From CAYPOY01 sp964412395 (lineage in GTDB: Bacteria; Chloroflexota; Anaerolineae; B4-G1), in NCBI GenBank assembly GCA_964412395.1, contig CAYPOY010000099.1:1-15993 (forward strand): DNA of 15,993 nucleotides. The letters are read 5' to 3'. How positions within the stretch are numbered: position 1 is the first letter of the stretch; each line of letters starts with the position of its first letter. Below, in pieces: positions 7,676 to 15,695 of this stretch. The notes below the pieces were generated by a model that saw only the letters and a program-made list of their open reading frames with translations, searched no databases and was not told where the DNA came from. Position numbers and translations under genes: made by a program.

Positions 7676-9232
7676 CTAATTCCCCCTGACCCCAAAAGAA
7701 CGTCTTCCATAGTGAAAAGCCTGGTCCCCCATCAACACAAAGTATTCCAGAGCCCCTCCATGTTTCAGGGACAGTTTGTGCACAGATGTGGGACTCTCAC
7801 AGAAAGCCATCAAATCTGGATCAAAGATCACTATCGCCGCCTGCCCCTGACCGTCAAGCTGTAATCCCAACCTGGTCGGCGTAGCGACAACTTCCTGGGA
7901 ATTACCTCTTGGATTCCCCCCACCTTCCTCCCACTTACTTCCCACATTGAAAGGCAATCTCATATATTCCGGCAGGTAATACTCCACGTGATGCCAATTG
8001 TCAGCCAAGATGGCCGTAGACTCCGGGGCAAAATTCTTCTCGATGACCCTGAAGCGATCCTGGTAGTAGCGATCGGAGTTGACCAACGTGGCGCGAGTGA
8101 GCAGGCGCTGGGTGCCAGGCCCCAAAGGATATTCAGGTACCAGGCAAAAGATGCCGGCGTTCAAAGCCACCAAGACAGCCGTCGCCGCAATGAGCCAACG
8201 GAGTTGAGTGGTCAATAACCGCGTCAATCCAACTGCGCTAATCAGCAGCAGGGCGGGCAGAAAAACAAAGATCAGTCCCTGCTGGCCCATGTGAATAATG
8301 GTGTAAAAGACCGAAGAAGGAGCAATCCATAAGAGTAAAAAGATCGGTCTCTCCCAGCGCTTCGGCCATTCACGCCGCCTCAGCCGGCCGGCTGCACCGG
8401 CCGCATGAATCACTCCCGGCGCTAGCGCTACGCTCCAACCATACAACGTATACATAGTCAACTTGCGTACATTGCGTCTAACCCCTTGCCATCCTGCTCC
8501 CGCAAGAACCGAAGTCGTGCTTTGGAAGCGGTGGGCGAACGCGCCCATGACACGCATATAGTTCGACAAGCCGTCACTCAGAGCCATTAAGGGGACGAAC
8601 CAAGCCAGGCACATCACCGCTCCTAACGCCCCGGCGGCCAGGAAACGCTTCCACCCCACCCCACGCAGGGCGAAAAGGAGCAACGGAGACAGAAAGATAA
8701 TTGTCTGCTGGCGCGCCCCTCCGGCGACAGCCATGATTGCGACGGCAGGGTAAAGGTAGCAATGATCACCCTGCATCACCTCGTACAACCACCACACACT
8801 CACGATCACCAGCAGGGCATCGAGGGTATGAGGGAGAGCAATCTCTCCGTAGAACCAAAACAAGGGAGACGTAGCCAGAAATAGTGCAGCAATCAGCCCA
8901 ATCCCACGATCGAACATTGACCGACCCAGGTGAAAGAGCGCCACTACAGCTAAAGCACTGGCGGCGATACTGATCCACACCATTGTCCTCTGAGCATCGC
9001 CGAACAGCAAATCCGCCAGACGGCAGAGCCAGACATACACGATGTAACCTGGCGGCTGCGGTTGCTCTTTGGCCACGCTGAACTCACGCATGGCGTAGGC
9101 AAAATTTACCGAGTCCCAATGATAGAGAATCTGTGTGCGAAAGGGAATTCGGCTGAGAAGCGTGAACGCAAAGAGGCCAGCAGACATCCAGGCATCCTGC
9201 CGGCAGTCGGACTTGTGCTTCGTCTTCGTCAT
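7676..9232 (-). CDS. Glycosyltransferase family 39 (PMT_2-like) membrane protein
   Basis: 518 residues. After the first membrane span, an outer loop carries YHWDSVNFAYAMREF (Asp40 as candidate catalytic base) followed by EQPQPPGYIVYVW (58-67). This WD...PPGY layout is characteristic of bacterial GT39/ArnT-like enzymes that take sugars from polyprenyl phosphate. About ten further hydrophobic segments follow, then a soluble C-terminal domain from about residue 385. The ATG at 9232 overlaps the upstream TGA as ATGA, and AGGAG lies 7 nt upstream within the preceding gene, so translation is coupled. It probably acts on the outer face of the cytoplasmic membrane, adding a residue to the glycan made by the upstream GT2 and GT4 enzymes, or to a protein. 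Confidence 0.82.
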   Translation of the reverse strand: MTKTKHKSDCRQDAWMSAGLFAFTLLSRIPFRTQILYHWDSVNFAYAMREFSVAKEQPQPPGYIVYVWLCRLADLLFGDAQRTMVWISIAASALAVVALFHLGRSMFDRGIGLIAALFLATSPLFWFYGEIALPHTLDALLVIVSVWWLYEVMQGDHCYLYPAVAIMAVAGGARQQTIIFLSPLLLFALRGVGWKRFLAAGALGAVMCLAWFVPLMALSDGLSNYMRVMGAFAHRFQSTTSVLAGAGWQGVRRNVRKLTMYTLYGWSVALAPGVIHAAGAAGRLRRREWPKRWERPIFLLLWIAPSSVFYTIIHMGQQGLIFVFLPALLLISAVGLTRLLTTQLRWLIAATAVLVALNAGIFCLVPEYPLGPGTQRLLTRATLVNSDRYYQDRFRVIEKNFAPESTAILADNWHHVEYYLPEYMRLPFNVGSKWEEGGGNPRGNSQEVVATPTRLGLQLDGQGQAAIVIFDPDLMAFCESPTSVHKLSLKHGGALEYFVLMGDQAFHYGRRSFGVRGN

Positions 9233-10938
9233 GGAGTATCTCCTGAGCCAACGACCCGCGGCAACCTATCGTCTTCGACATGATAGACGTCAACATATGG
9301 CGCAGAGAAAGCCAATGTCAGCCACGGCGCGGTCGCGGGATTATAATCGCCCAACTCGCGCTCCATCGGGCCATGGAGAACATAATCCACGCCAAAGGTA
9401 CGCAAAGCCTCTGCTCGTTCCGTGTCCGGCGTGGCGGCGTCGAAGAAGCGCGCCACACGATTGTCCTTGTCATAAAAGTTCACCGTCTGCGCCCAATGGG
9501 CCAGAAAGGCCGTGTTGCCGCTGACGGCCGGCACGTACTGTCCCACGGCGAGCGAGCAAAGCACTACATCATCGGGTGAGGTGTTCTCCCGCAGCCAACG
9601 CAGGGCCGCCACATCGTCCTGGTGCAGATAGTAAGGGCAATCATGCCGGGCCAGATCCACGAAGCGCCAGGCCCACAGATACACGTTGGTTGGCAGAACA
9701 GCAAGCACAAGAGCTGCCACGACTAACTGGCGAATTGCGAATTGCGAATTGCGAATTGCGAGTTTACGCTGGGCGATGGCTGGTGCAATGAAATCGCACA
9801 GCCCTTTCGTGGCCAAAACCATCATCGGAATCTGCCAGCTATTGAGCATGTGAATCTGAAAATCGGTAGGGATGTAATTGAGGGCGGTGCCGGCCAGAAA
9901 CCACCCCATCACGAACAAGTTCTCTTCGCTCCACTGCTTTCTCCAGGCCAATCCTACCCACATCGCCACGGCCAGGATCAGCGGGAATCCAAAGAGGATG
10001 ACCAGGTGCGCAGGCGTTGGGGTATAGACGTCGGCGTTGGCAAACTGAGCCAGCACCTCCTCCCAGAGGGGATCAACCGTCGTCAGGATCACCGAGTATA
10101 TGGCACCTGAGCACGAAAGGGCACAGACGATCACCCCACCCCAGAAAAGCCGCCAGGGAAACACGCGCTGCTTCAACCAGATAAGGAGCCCGAAGGTGCC
10201 TGTGATGCCGTAGATGAGCAGCAAGTCGTAGGCATGCATCCAGCCTAGCAGTAGTGCCAGCACACCGGCGATGATCATGCGCTTTATCCGCCCTTCTTTC
10301 CACCCCCGCCAGATAAACTCGAGGGTCAGGGCAATAAACGTCACGGCAAAGGCAAAATGCGGATAACCCAGGATGCACAGGAATGAGTTTCCCTCGGCAA
10401 TATACACGTCGAGCGGGAAAAGCAACTCGCCTCTGGTCAGTGTGTACTTGAGGAAAACCAGTACCCACCCCAGTCCAGAGCTAAACGTAACCAGCGAGAA
10501 AGCCGTTCGTCGCTGGCGCACCCCCTCCACACTATTGGGCAGGAATTGGGCAATCAAGCGATAGACTGACCACAAGAACGAACCTCCGGCAACCCAGCGA
10601 AAAGCCTGGTACACCGGCGCATAGCCCAACCCGGTCCACCTGGAGACCTGGGCCAATGCCCACCAGAGCAGGTTAAAGAAAATTGGCTCGTTAGGTTCAG
10701 GCGTCAATTTATTAGTGATTAACAGCGAACTCTGAAACCCGCGCCACCAGGAGAGGTACTGACCGTGATCGGGCACATCCAACATCAACCCCATGAATTG
10801 CTTATCTGGCGGGCAGGACAGGTAGCCATAGAGATAAGGCAGGCTGGTGAGCGCGAGGATAGTCACGATAATCGCCCACACAAAGCGCCACTCCTGGTAA
10901 GAGATCAGTTTACGTTCTCCTGGTAATGCGGAAGCCAT
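9229..10938 (-). CDS. Polytopic membrane protein, probable GT-C glycosyltransferase
   Basis: About 569 residues from ATG at 10938. GTG one codon upstream is possible, but the AGGAG sequence sits better for the ATG, which overlaps the preceding TGA by one base (TGATG). About eleven hydrophobic segments are visible. A first outer loop holds DVPDHGQYLSWWRGFQSS (near residues 55-70 of the GTG form), with acidic and His residues positioned as in GT-C catalytic loops. After the last span, a soluble domain includes LRWLRENTSPDDVVLC and FGVDYVLHGPMERELG, a layout common to uncharacterised Chloroflexota membrane proteins. The family assignment is by topology and context, not by a diagnostic motif. Within the cytosolic or loop part KLAIRNSQFAIRQL, the DNA is a heptamer microsatellite (see that entry). 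Confidence 0.65.
   Translation of the reverse strand: MASALPGERKLISYQEWRFVWAIIVTILALTSLPYLYGYLSCPPDKQFMGLMLDVPDHGQYLSWWRGFQSSLLITNKLTPEPNEPIFFNLLWWALAQVSRWTGLGYAPVYQAFRWVAGGSFLWSVYRLIAQFLPNSVEGVRQRRTAFSLVTFSSGLGWVLVFLKYTLTRGELLFPLDVYIAEGNSFLCILGYPHFAFAVTFIALTLEFIWRGWKEGRIKRMIIAGVLALLLGWMHAYDLLLIYGITGTFGLLIWLKQRVFPWRLFWGGVIVCALSCSGAIYSVILTTVDPLWEEVLAQFANADVYTPTPAHLVILFGFPLILAVAMWVGLAWRKQWSEENLFVMGWFLAGTALNYIPTDFQIHMLNSWQIPMMVLATKGLCDFIAPAIAQRKLAIRNSQFAIRQLVVAALVLAVLPTNVYLWAWRFVDLARHDCPYYLHQDDVAALRWLRENTSPDDVVLCSLAVGQYVPAVSGNTAFLAHWAQTVNFYDKDNRVARFFDAATPDTERAEALRTFGVDYVLHGPMERELGDYNPATAPWLTLAFSAPYVDVYHVEDDRLPRVVGSGDTP
9731..9758. repeat. Heptamer tandem repeat (CGAATTG)x4 inside a coding sequence
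   Basis: Four perfect consecutive copies of a 7-bp unit, 28 bp in all. Because 7 is not a multiple of 3, the repeat reads through all three frames and gives the peptide AIRNSQFAIR in the host gene. Each gain or loss of one unit would shift the frame, so the site is a potential slippage point. It lies between the last membrane spans of the 569-residue protein. Confidence 0.9.
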
Positions 10939-12455
10939 CACACACTCCTAATCCCTGCCATAGGAACCAGCTCCCGGTGAGAAAGAAACCAAAGGGCTGC
11001 GAGCAGTACCGTGACACCCACCAGCAGGGGCAGCAGGCTGATTACGCCGGGCAAATGCAAAAACATGCCCAAGTTGCGGGCGATATTCCCCATCTGCCAG
11101 TTGGGCCAGGCGTATTCCACCAGGGGGTTGCGCAGGGTATCTGGTGGAAAGGCCTGCTCGGCTAGCGTCAGCCCCCAGGTGGCGATCAGCGACCAGGCAA
11201 ACAGGACTATGCTCAATACTCTCACCCACACCCGGTTTTGCCACTCGCGGAAGACAAAGAGTATTGGCAATGCCATAAAGGGTAACATCGGCAGCAAGTA
11301 GCGCGGGCCAACGGCGAACCCGCCCCACCACATAACGGACGATGAGTTGAATAAGAACATAGCCAACACGCTGGCCAGGGCGATCCAGAATTCGGGCCGA
11401 TGCTCGCCAGAACGACACCAGAGGACAAATCCCGGCACAGCCAGCAACAGCAGTGGCGAAAGTACAAACAGCCCTCGAAACGGGCTAAAGGTAATGCCCC
11501 AGATGGCCCCCCAGTGAGGCTGCGTCAGGCTCATAAAACCGGTGTGATGCTGCTCAGTCCAAAGTTCCGAATGGCCATAACCCAGCTCTAACGGCGAGCC
11601 AAAGACGGCAGTGTTATAGGCCATCCACCCGGCCGCAACCAATGCGCCGGTGAGGATCACCCAAGCGATGCGCCTCCGATCGCTCAGGAGATAGAAAGTG
11701 TACAGGAACAGGATGCCTACGATGAGAATCGAGGGGTACTCGGTGACGACGCTGTAGCCCAATAAAAGCCCGACGGCCAATAGTGAGCGGGTAGACAATG
11801 ACTTCGTCCCCATAGTCTCCATAAATACCAGATAGAACGCGATGAACAGGCACGCCGCGCTGAGTTGGTGCCCGTAGAACGCTCCGGCGTAGGCAAAGGC
11901 CGGTGTAAGCAAACCGTATCCCAAAACCACCCCAACGCGGGGCCAGGGCCGGGCGGTGAACCGTGCCAGCAGGCGGTACATCAGCACACCCATCAGGGCC
12001 GTGGGCAGCGCCGAGGCCATGAACGCCAGCGCGACCTGGGCGATGGCGAAGCACACCTTGTGCTCCAGCAAGCCAGTGCCCCCCTCGCGCAGCGTGGCCT
12101 TGAGTGCTTCGTTGTCCACCAACCAGTCCATCACGCCATCCATGATAGGCAGGTTGAGGAACCCCTTCAACACCGCATACACCGGGATGCCCAGGAAAGC
12201 AACGCCAGGGGCCTTGTCGCTGTAATAATGCTCCCCGACCTTGGCATAGTCCACAGTATTCTCAACATAATCATCAATCTGAAAAGTGCCATCGTCCACT
12301 ACAGCGACGACCATGTCCAGCCGCGAGTTCTGGTTGGGATCGGCCCAGCGGGGCAGGACATAAGTATAACAAACCAACAACAGCAAAAAAAGGACAATCT
12401 CACTGAGTCTTTCCCGACCAAGTCGGCACACGCTTAACGCTTGTTCGTCTTTCAT
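10938..12455 (-). CDS. Polytopic membrane protein of the YSDKAPG type, probable GT-C glycosyltransferase
   Basis: About 505 residues from ATG at 12455; TTG at 12470 would add five. The first span is followed by an outer loop with DPNQNSRLDMVVAVVDDGTFQIDDY and, further on, EHYYSDKAPG (near residues 83-89 of the longer form). I know this signature from a family of large membrane proteins in Chloroflexota and some archaea, usually annotated as hypothetical or as glycosyltransferases. About eleven hydrophobic segments and a conserved-looking FSPFRGLFVLSPLLLL loop are present. The Asp-rich first loop fits a GT-C catalytic loop (inference). It is 23 bp downstream of the radical SAM stop and overlaps the next gene by one base, so it is co-translated with it. 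The biochemical role of the family is not established. Confidence 0.68.
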   Translation of the reverse strand: MKDEQALSVCRLGRERLSEIVLFLLLLVCYTYVLPRWADPNQNSRLDMVVAVVDDGTFQIDDYVENTVDYAKVGEHYYSDKAPGVAFLGIPVYAVLKGFLNLPIMDGVMDWLVDNEALKATLREGGTGLLEHKVCFAIAQVALAFMASALPTALMGVLMYRLLARFTARPWPRVGVVLGYGLLTPAFAYAGAFYGHQLSAACLFIAFYLVFMETMGTKSLSTRSLLAVGLLLGYSVVTEYPSILIVGILFLYTFYLLSDRRRIAWVILTGALVAAGWMAYNTAVFGSPLELGYGHSELWTEQHHTGFMSLTQPHWGAIWGITFSPFRGLFVLSPLLLLAVPGFVLWCRSGEHRPEFWIALASVLAMFLFNSSSVMWWGGFAVGPRYLLPMLPFMALPILFVFREWQNRVWVRVLSIVLFAWSLIATWGLTLAEQAFPPDTLRNPLVEYAWPNWQMGNIARNLGMFLHLPGVISLLPLLVGVTVLLAALWFLSHRELVPMAGIRSV

Positions 12456-12478
12456 GCGGTATCTCTTCAATACACCAT

Positions 12479-13561
12479 CTAATCAGAACAACATCTTTTC
12501 AAATCACAACAACCAACGCAATTAGGAAACAGTCCATTACGTCTTATCGCTTGACGAAAGGCGCGGAACCGAGCATTATTCCATACCCTGGCAAGCCCTT
12601 CAGTTCGCAGGCTCCCAATGTAGTAGTTTAAACAAGGAAACACATCACCATAAGCCGAAATGTTGAGCGTTGCCCATGGCGTCTGGCACCAGTAGTCTCT
12701 GGGATTGATGCGATTATCATAATGCATAACATACTCGTCTGGAGAGAGGTCCGGGATAAACCGTATGACCGGCTTCTTCTCTCGTGGTTGGACCAATATC
12801 GCCAACTCTCGCTTCAGAGCATCCAGGTCGAAATCCTCAATAGGTTCCGGCCTGGCGGTATATAAGGATAAATTATCGTTTGGCGTCAAACCACTCAGGT
12901 AGATTGAATTGTTCATCATCTGAAAGGTGCAAAAGTCAGCCTGTACCTCTTCAGCGATGGCGACAATCTCTTGTAAATGGGCTACGTTCGAGTGAGAGAT
13001 AGTTGTCTTCACGTTGAGCAATGGCCACTTGCTCCTTCTCTCTGCTCGAAAACGCTGGAGGTCTTTCATTGCCTGCAGTACCCGCTCAAAAGTGCCAGGT
13101 ACGCCTCTAATTGCATCATGTAGCTCCTTGTCCCCATCTAACGAAACGCCTACTGACATCACCCCACTATCAACCAGGGCTTCAGCCACTTCTGTCGTGA
13201 TGTATGTGCCGTTAGTAACAATGTGACATCGCCGCTTTCGGGCTGCATAGGTGATGATCCCCAAAGCGTCTTTGCGCAACAGGGTTTCTCCACCAGTAAA
13301 AACAATTAAACTCCACAATGGCGTGTGGCGGATAATCTTTTTGACCTCATCTGCTGTAAGCTCTCGAGCTTTATCACTGGCCCGCACTCCAAGCTGATCG
13401 ACCTGCCGACGCTGATAACAGAAATCGCACTTTAGATTGCAACGATATGTCAATTCAAACACCACCTGGAGAGGCGGTAACGCGTAACCACCGGGCAGAT
13501 GTCGCGATATGCTAGTGTAGATATGTTCCAGGGTATAGTATAGTCTGTAATAGTCTATCAT
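12479..13561 (-). CDS. Radical SAM/SPASM domain protein
   Basis: 360 residues with ATG at 13561, five bases after the GT4 stop and preceded by AGGA. The radical SAM core shows Cys41, Cys45 and Cys48 in CNLKCDFC, which bind the 4Fe-4S cluster and S-adenosylmethionine. GGE (90-92), VTNGT (115-119) and SLDG (140-143) are the usual SAM-binding strands. The C-terminal part is a SPASM domain for auxiliary clusters: Cys292, then Gly305 with Cys310 (GDVFPC, the GX4C pattern), then Cys348, 351, 352, 357 and 358 in CVGCCDLKRCC. SPASM members commonly modify peptides, but some act in cofactor, sugar or lipid pathways. No precursor peptide is visible next to it. Its place between GT4 and GT-C genes suggests modification of the glycan, its lipid carrier or a surface protein; the substrate is unknown. 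Confidence 0.88.
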   Translation of the reverse strand: MIDYYRLYYTLEHIYTSISRHLPGGYALPPLQVVFELTYRCNLKCDFCYQRRQVDQLGVRASDKARELTADEVKKIIRHTPLWSLIVFTGGETLLRKDALGIITYAARKRRCHIVTNGTYITTEVAEALVDSGVMSVGVSLDGDKELHDAIRGVPGTFERVLQAMKDLQRFRAERRSKWPLLNVKTTISHSNVAHLQEIVAIAEEVQADFCTFQMMNNSIYLSGLTPNDNLSLYTARPEPIEDFDLDALKRELAILVQPREKKPVIRFIPDLSPDEYVMHYDNRINPRDYWCQTPWATLNISAYGDVFPCLNYYIGSLRTEGLARVWNNARFRAFRQAIRRNGLFPNCVGCCDLKRCCSD

Positions 13562-13566
13562 TGATC

Positions 13567-14784
13567 CTACTTGCTTTTCGAAGCATATTTGAAGATTGCG
13601 GCCACGCCGGCTTCAATCCGGCCATAAACAACGTTCCAGCTATATCGCTTTTGAACGAGTCTGACCCCGTTTGTCGAGAGTCTCCTTTGCAACCGTTGGT
13701 CTTTGAGCAAAGTGACAATCTGCTGTTCAATTGTATCGCCGTCATCGGCAATGAGAATATCACTCCCCGGTGTCACAGCGATGCCTTCACATCCCATTGA
13801 TGTAGACACAACTGGCACTCCCATTGCCAGTGCGTTAAGGATTTTCACTCGCATACCACTGCCGCCACGAAGGGGGACAACCATCATCGTACTACGTGCC
13901 ATGTAAGGGCGAATATCATCTACCCAACCTGTTACTTCCACAGAGGGACCCTCAGCCAATCGCCGAATGGCGGACGGTGGATTGGCGCCCACAATCACGA
14001 ATTTAGTATTGGGGACTTGTTTCCTGATCAATGGATATACTTCATTGTAAAACCACAAAACGCCATCAGCATTAGGTGGCCAAGAAAGCGTACCGACGCT
14101 GATCAAAGTATGCAAATCTGGTTCGCGACTGCCAGGCTGAAAGTAATCCGTGTCCACTCCAATGGGCAAAACTTCAATGTGTTGCTGTGGAAGAAGCCAG
14201 GGCGCGATCAACTTCTGATCTACCTCAGTGGTCACCCAGATTGCATCAAAGCGACGACACGTCTCGGGTTCGTAGCGGGACATTTTGCGATGTTCCAGGC
14301 GAGCAAACCACTGTACAGGCTTCCAGGACTGCAAGTCAGCGAATCGCCGCAAGATCACAGATTCCACGTTGTGTTGATCAAGTAAGGTTAGAGCACGCGT
14401 CTGCCTCGGTACATACTGAGCCATATGCAAATGATCAGCGTAGACCAAATCAAAGTGATCACCGTTCAACAAACGTTCGACCCGCTGTTTTCCCTCTGGG
14501 CTGGCGTACAATGACATCACAAAAGGGGGCATCTGCCACAGGGAATTCAGTGCCAGTCTGACTTTCCGCAGTCGAGACAGATTGATCGGAATGTTATACA
14601 CATCCACCAAAGAGAGCATCGCCCGCAGACGATCGAGGTTTTCTACACAATCCCGTGTGCGAGTCAACGCGGCTAGACTCACTTGATGATTGCAAGTCAG
14701 AGATTTGAGGTAATGAAAGGTCTTGATCCTCCCGCCACGATCTAGCGGATAGGGAACTTCAAACGCCAGGAATAGAATCTTCAT
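13567..14784 (-). CDS. Glycosyltransferase family 4 (GT-B fold)
   Basis: 405 residues. The N-terminal Rossmann half starts MKILFLAFEVPYPLDRGGRIKTFHYLKSL, with the Gly-Gly loop for sugar acceptor or donor binding, and contains LLDQHNVES (134-142), typical of this group. The C-terminal half has VLPIGVDTDYF (205-215), SVGTLSWPPNADGVLWF, and PLRGGSGMRVKILNALAMGVPVVSTSMGCEGI (304-335). In most relatives the KILEALAMG Glu contacts the nucleotide sugar; here it is Asn317, which is unusual. The closest style is the GT4 enzymes named for PEP-CTERM/EpsH-type exopolysaccharide clusters. It is cytoplasmic and adds a sugar to a lipid-linked glycan. ATG overlaps the GT2 stop as ATGA. Donor and linkage cannot be inferred. 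Confidence 0.88.
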   Translation of the reverse strand: MKILFLAFEVPYPLDRGGRIKTFHYLKSLTCNHQVSLAALTRTRDCVENLDRLRAMLSLVDVYNIPINLSRLRKVRLALNSLWQMPPFVMSLYASPEGKQRVERLLNGDHFDLVYADHLHMAQYVPRQTRALTLLDQHNVESVILRRFADLQSWKPVQWFARLEHRKMSRYEPETCRRFDAIWVTTEVDQKLIAPWLLPQQHIEVLPIGVDTDYFQPGSREPDLHTLISVGTLSWPPNADGVLWFYNEVYPLIRKQVPNTKFVIVGANPPSAIRRLAEGPSVEVTGWVDDIRPYMARSTMMVVPLRGGSGMRVKILNALAMGVPVVSTSMGCEGIAVTPGSDILIADDGDTIEQQIVTLLKDQRLQRRLSTNGVRLVQKRYSWNVVYGRIEAGVAAIFKYASKSK

Positions 14785-15695
14785 AAGTCACCGATCAGCA
14801 CACCATAGGAGCGAACGTTCTCCCCGGCCCGCATACGGTCCTGCGCCCTGGGAGAGAGGATCAGCGGGCTCCAAAATCCCATCTTCAAGATAGAGGTGAC
14901 CAACAGCGCCCACTTGAACAGCAGGGCCGTTGTCGGGCCATAGTGTTTATCCAAGAACAAGAGCTTGCTTTTATACACCAGAGAGCGCCGCTTGACAGGC
15001 GCTTTGGACGAGCTCTGCCCTCCCCAGTGCAACACCTTGGCCTCAGGCAGATAGTACACGGCCCAACCGGCCTGCCTGGCACGCCAGCACCAATCCACTT
15101 CCTCCGAATACATAAAAAAAGTCTCGTCCAGCCCACCAATCTCGTCCAGGGTTTCCCGACGTATCATGATGCAGGCGCCCTGCATCCAATTTACTGACCT
15201 CGTCTCCTGACTTTGCTGCGGCGAGTGACTGGGAAAGTAACGGCCGTAGACAATCCTGGAGAGCTTGGTCATCAGCAGCAACTCGCTGAGTAGATTCGGA
15301 AAGTCCATGTAGGACGATTGAAAGCTGCCGTCGGGGTTCAGGACCTGTGGGCCCACAATGCCTGTCGCCGGCTGGGCATCCATGAACTGCACCATGTGCG
15401 AGAGAGTACCCGGCAACAGGGCCGCATCACTGTTCAACAGTAATAAATACCGTCCCTGGCTTGTGGTGAGGGCCTGGTTATTGGCTCGGGCAAAACCCGC
15501 GTTTTCGGAATTGGCAATGATCTGTGCCTGAGGAAAGTCCCGGCGCACCATCTCTACGCTGCTATCCGCCGATCCGTTATCCACCACGATCACCTCAAAG
15601 TCCAGGTCCCCCGTCGTGTCATAAGCCGACCGGAGGCATTGGGCCAGAAGGGCGCGGGTGTTCCAGTTGACGATGACAATGGACAGATCAGTCAT
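14781..15695 (-). CDS. Glycosyltransferase family 2 (rhamnosyltransferase-like)
   Basis: 304 residues from ATG at 15695. This start is chosen because the protein then begins MTDLSIVIVNWN, the normal GT2 opening, with GAGGTG upstream. A longer form from 15725 would add ten residues that look unrelated. Motifs: VIVVDNGSADSS (36-46), NAGFARANNQAL (65-76), LLLLNSDAAL (85-93, a DxD variant reading NSD), WMQGACIMIRRE (170-181), and FFMYSEEVDWCWR (193-205) with the acidic pair near the catalytic site. This set is typical of WbbL-like rhamnosyltransferases of GT2. A hydrophobic stretch near 256-282 may attach it to the membrane. It acts at the cytoplasmic face on nucleotide-sugar donors. It overlaps the upstream ligase-like stop by 8 bp (ATGACTGA) and the downstream GT4 by 4 bp. 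Confidence 0.9.
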   Translation of the reverse strand: MTDLSIVIVNWNTRALLAQCLRSAYDTTGDLDFEVIVVDNGSADSSVEMVRRDFPQAQIIANSENAGFARANNQALTTSQGRYLLLLNSDAALLPGTLSHMVQFMDAQPATGIVGPQVLNPDGSFQSSYMDFPNLLSELLLMTKLSRIVYGRYFPSHSPQQSQETRSVNWMQGACIMIRRETLDEIGGLDETFFMYSEEVDWCWRARQAGWAVYYLPEAKVLHWGGQSSSKAPVKRRSLVYKSKLLFLDKHYGPTTALLFKWALLVTSILKMGFWSPLILSPRAQDRMRAGENVRSYGVLIGDL

